Below are positions 57,281 to 64,000 of a stretch of 64,000 bases of DNA, one piece after another; position 1 is the stretch's first letter, and the number at the start of each line of letters is the position of its first letter. The notes beneath the pieces were generated by a model. The model was not told where the DNA came from. It saw only the letters and a list, made by a program, of their open reading frames with translations, and ran no database searches. Source of the stretch: Kerstersia gyiorum (GTDB taxonomy: Bacteria > Pseudomonadota > Gammaproteobacteria > Burkholderiales > Burkholderiaceae_B); NCBI RefSeq assembly GCF_004216755.1, contig NZ_SGWZ01000001.1, forward strand, positions 372,001 through 436,000. The letters run 5' to 3'. A program made the translations under genes and the position numbers.

Positions 57281-58750
57281 TCAGCGCGGCAACTGGCTGC
57301 TACCCATCAGCCAGGCGTCCACCGAACGGGCGCACTGGCGGCCTTCGCGGATGGCCCAGACGATCAGGGATTGCCCGCGGCGGATGTCGCCGGCAGCGAA
57401 GACGCCTTCGACGCTGGTATGGTAGTCCTCGGTATTGGCGCGTGCATTGCCACGGTTGTCGCTGTCGACGCCAAAGGCGTCCAGCACCGACGCCACTGGC
57501 GCGACGAAGCCCATGGCCAGGAGAACCAGGTCGGCCGGGAGCTCCATGCGCGAGTCCGGAATTTCACGCATGCGCTGCTGGCCGGTAATGGGATCGGGTG
57601 TCCATTCGGTACGGACGGCGATGAGCTTGCGAACATGGCCGTTTTCGTCGCCTTCGAACGATTGGCTCAGGATTGCCCAATCGCGTTCGCAACCTTCCTG
57701 GTGCGAGGTGGAGGTGCGCAGCTTGGCGGGCCAGTAGGGCCAGGTCAGGGCCTTGTTTTCGTGTTCGGGCGGTTGCGGCAGCAGTTCGATCTGCGTGACG
57801 CTGGCCGCGCCCTGGCGGATGCTTGTGCCGACGCAGTCCGAACCGGTATCGCCGCCGCCGATGACGATGACGTGTTTGTTGCTGGCGAGCACCTGGTCCA
57901 GCTGGCGGTCGCCAGCGACGGCCTTGTTCTGCTGGCGCAGGAAGTCCATCGCGAACATGACGCCGTCGAGTTCGCGTCCGGGAATGGGCAGGTCGCGCGG
58001 GGTTTCCGAGCCTCCCGCCATGATGACGGCATCATATTCCTCGCGCAGGGAGGCGGGTGTTCGTACCGTCAGGCCTTGCGCGGCGGGGGCGTCGGGCGAA
58101 CCGACATAGGTGGAGGGGCGGAAGGAGACGCCCTCGGCCTCCATCTGTGCGATGCGACGGTCGATCAGGTGTTTTTCCAGCTTGAAGTCGGGGATGCCGT
58201 AGCGCATCAGCCCGCCGATGCGGTCGCTTTTTTCGAAGACGGTCACAGCATGGCCGGCGCGCGCCAGTTGCTGCGCGCACGCCAGGCCGGCCGGGCCGGA
58301 GCCGACCACGGCAATGTGCTTGCCGGTGCGCCGCTGCGGCGTTTGCGGGGCAATCCAGCCTTCTTCCCAGCCACGGTCGATGATGGCGTGCTCGATGGAC
58401 TTGATGCCGACGGCGTCGTTATTGATATTCAACGTACAGGCGGCTTCGCAGGGAGCGGGGCAGATGCGGCCGGTCACTTCCGGGAAGTTGTTGGTCGAAT
58501 GCAGCACGCTGAGCGCCTGGCGCCATTTGCCGTTGTAGACCAGGTCGTTCCAGTCGGGAATGATGTTGTTGACCGGGCAGCCGTTGTTGCAGAAGGGGAC
58601 GCCGCAGTCCATGCAGCGTGCCGCCTGCTGGCGGGACTGTTCTTCATTGAGGAACAGGACGAATTCCTTCCAGTGGCGGATGCGCTTGGTTGCCGGCTGC
58701 ATCGTCTCCTGGAGGCGGGGGTATTCAAGAAAACCAGTGGTCTTTCCCAT
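57281..58750 (-). CDS. gltD: Glutamate synthase [NADPH] small subunit
   Basis: 489 residues. N-terminal Fe-S cysteines in RCMDCGVPFCNNGCPVNNI; FAD-binding VVGSGPAGLACAQQLARAGH; NADPH-binding VIVIGGGDTGSDCVGTSIRQ; C-terminal GVFAAGDIRRGQSLIVWAIR. It passes electrons from NADPH to the large subunit. 23 bp after gltB. Confidence 0.97.
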   Translation of the reverse strand: MGKTTGFLEYPRLQETMQPATKRIRHWKEFVLFLNEEQSRQQAARCMDCGVPFCNNGCPVNNIIPDWNDLVYNGKWRQALSVLHSTNNFPEVTGRICPAPCEAACTLNINNDAVGIKSIEHAIIDRGWEEGWIAPQTPQRRTGKHIAVVGSGPAGLACAQQLARAGHAVTVFEKSDRIGGLMRYGIPDFKLEKHLIDRRIAQMEAEGVSFRPSTYVGSPDAPAAQGLTVRTPASLREEYDAVIMAGGSETPRDLPIPGRELDGVMFAMDFLRQQNKAVAGDRQLDQVLASNKHVIVIGGGDTGSDCVGTSIRQGAASVTQIELLPQPPEHENKALTWPYWPAKLRTSTSHQEGCERDWAILSQSFEGDENGHVRKLIAVRTEWTPDPITGQQRMREIPDSRMELPADLVLLAMGFVAPVASVLDAFGVDSDNRGNARANTEDYHTSVEGVFAAGDIRRGQSLIVWAIREGRQCARSVDAWLMGSSQLPR

Positions 58751-58773
58751 GATGATTCCTTTGTCGCCGGGGC

Positions 58774-63513
<4,740 letters not shown>

Positions 63514-63937
63514 GGCGGCATTCCATTAAAAGTGTCCGGGCTGCTTGAGATTTCCCCCGGTATTTACAAAATACCTTGTGATGTCCGCTACATACAATAA
63601 AAATAATTGGGGACGGATTTGCATTTTAAATGCGGTTTCCCTAGGGGATAAAATTAGGGACAAAGATATTTTATCGTGATGGCGCACGGATGCACCAAAG
63701 TGGTGCGTCTAAATAAGAGTGAGTATTGATGCCTGCGCAAATGCACTAATTTGATGCGGCTATGGCAGAAAATGGTGCATGCCGGCGCGCCTTGCTTTTT
63801 TTCGGGGCGTCGTAGCTTCGCAACGTGTCCCGGCGCTGTGCGGCGGGTATGGTGTGCGATTTTTTTTGTTGCTGCGCGGTGGGGCGGGCCTGTGCCCAGG
63901 CCGTGGCGGCGGCCGTGCAGGCCCCGGTAGGCCCGGT
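63514..63937. other. gltB upstream region
   Basis: 424 bp. A+T-rich between 63555 and 63690, which probably holds the gltB promoter; GGTATTT/AAATACC (about 63559-63575) and TCCCTA/TAGGGA (about 63639-63660) are small inverted repeats. NtrC-like sites lie at 63691-63779. No sigma-54 -24/-12 element was found. Confidence 0.45.
63691..63779. promoter_or_regulatory. NtrC-binding-site-like palindromes upstream of gltB
   Basis: TGCACCAAAGTGGTGCG (63691-63707) matches the NtrC consensus TGCACC-N5-GGTGCA at 11 of 12 positions. TGCACTAATTTGATGCG (63742-63758) is weaker, and TGGCAGAAAATGGTGCA (63763-63779) has one perfect half-site. They lie about 180-265 bp before the gltB start, a usual enhancer distance, and fit nitrogen control of glutamate synthase. 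Confidence 0.65.
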
Positions 63938-64000
63938 TCAGCGGCTGCTGGCTGCGGCGGTTTTGCGCGGCCGGCCGCGCTTGCCGGGCTGCACGCGGCG
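63938..64000 (-). CDS. Possible C-terminal end of a leftward gene with GRPRK tail
   Basis: On the minus strand the last 20 codons before TGA read RRVQPGKRGRPRKTAAASSR, a basic alanine-rich tail with a GRPRK AT-hook-like core as found in some DNA-binding proteins. The gene body lies beyond the edge. Supported only by composition and frame, so tentative. Confidence 0.3.
   Translation of the reverse strand, partial: RRVQPGKRGRPRKTAAASSR

Noticed and set aside
63514..63690. Sigma-54 promoter for gltB
   Set aside because: Searched for GG-N10-GC with flanking consensus on the minus strand between the NtrC-like sites and gltB; no acceptable match.

Overview
The window is a high-GC (roughly 60-65% G+C by eye) chromosomal segment from a betaproteobacterium, most likely Alcaligenaceae (Bordetella / Achromobacter / Kerstersia-like). 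This rests on gene content and order: sspA-sspB beside tRNA-Thr, a his cluster continuing into tatABC, mlaFEDAC followed by an ABC-2 exporter, an ibaG/bolA gene, murA and hisG, and gltBD. The genus is inference; no database search was possible.

Layout. 1-3292: leftward operon with a flavin monooxygenase (LLM class), an OsmC-like protein and a branched-chain amino acid-type ABC importer that runs off the left edge. 4387-7110: a benzoylformate decarboxylase-type ThDP enzyme followed by an AEC-family carrier, closed by a strong terminator. 7209-23209: an integrated element in the 3' end of tRNA-Thr. It is a tandem arrangement: a 0.6-kb internally deleted remnant (7209-7829) next to a 15.4-kb element (7818-23209). 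Three att-like cores (7209, 7818, 23198) and recurring TACCGTCA-type arm sites mark the ends. The large element has an integrase, AlpA, Rha, an Arc-type repressor facing a leftward operon of small overlapping genes, a winged-helix protein next to four iteron-like palindromes, a possible small-terminase-like protein and a 1096-residue tail tape measure protein. It has no capsid, portal, large terminase, baseplate or lysis genes, so it looks like a phage satellite (PICI-like) or a strongly reduced prophage. Its distal end carries low-GC cargo: a PIN-domain protein with an unknown 256-residue partner, and a membrane DUF4236 protein.

23325-29952: housekeeping genes (sspB, sspA, mscL, a Nif3-like protein, a DegS/AlgW-type protease, an XRE regulator, tatC, tatB), with an IS200/IS605-like remnant and a 24-bp perfect palindrome downstream of mscL and a cluster of DnaA-box-like sequences upstream of tatC. 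30010-37508: tatA, then hisE-I-F-A-H-B-D, a fatty acid desaturase lying inside the his cluster, and hisG; hisC is absent from the cluster. 37505-44254: murA, ibaG, ABC exporter, and the Mla phospholipid-trafficking operon (no mlaB). 44598-46687: cbpA and two small heat-shock genes diverging from back-to-back sigma-32 promoters. 46720-49842: Ntn hydrolase, OmpW, secreted unknown protein. 49951-57071: an iron/heme uptake cluster (ECF sigma, FecR, TonB receptor with STN domain, PKD-type lipoprotein). 57281-63513: gltD and gltB, with NtrC-like sites upstream. The right edge holds a possible C-terminal fragment of another leftward gene.
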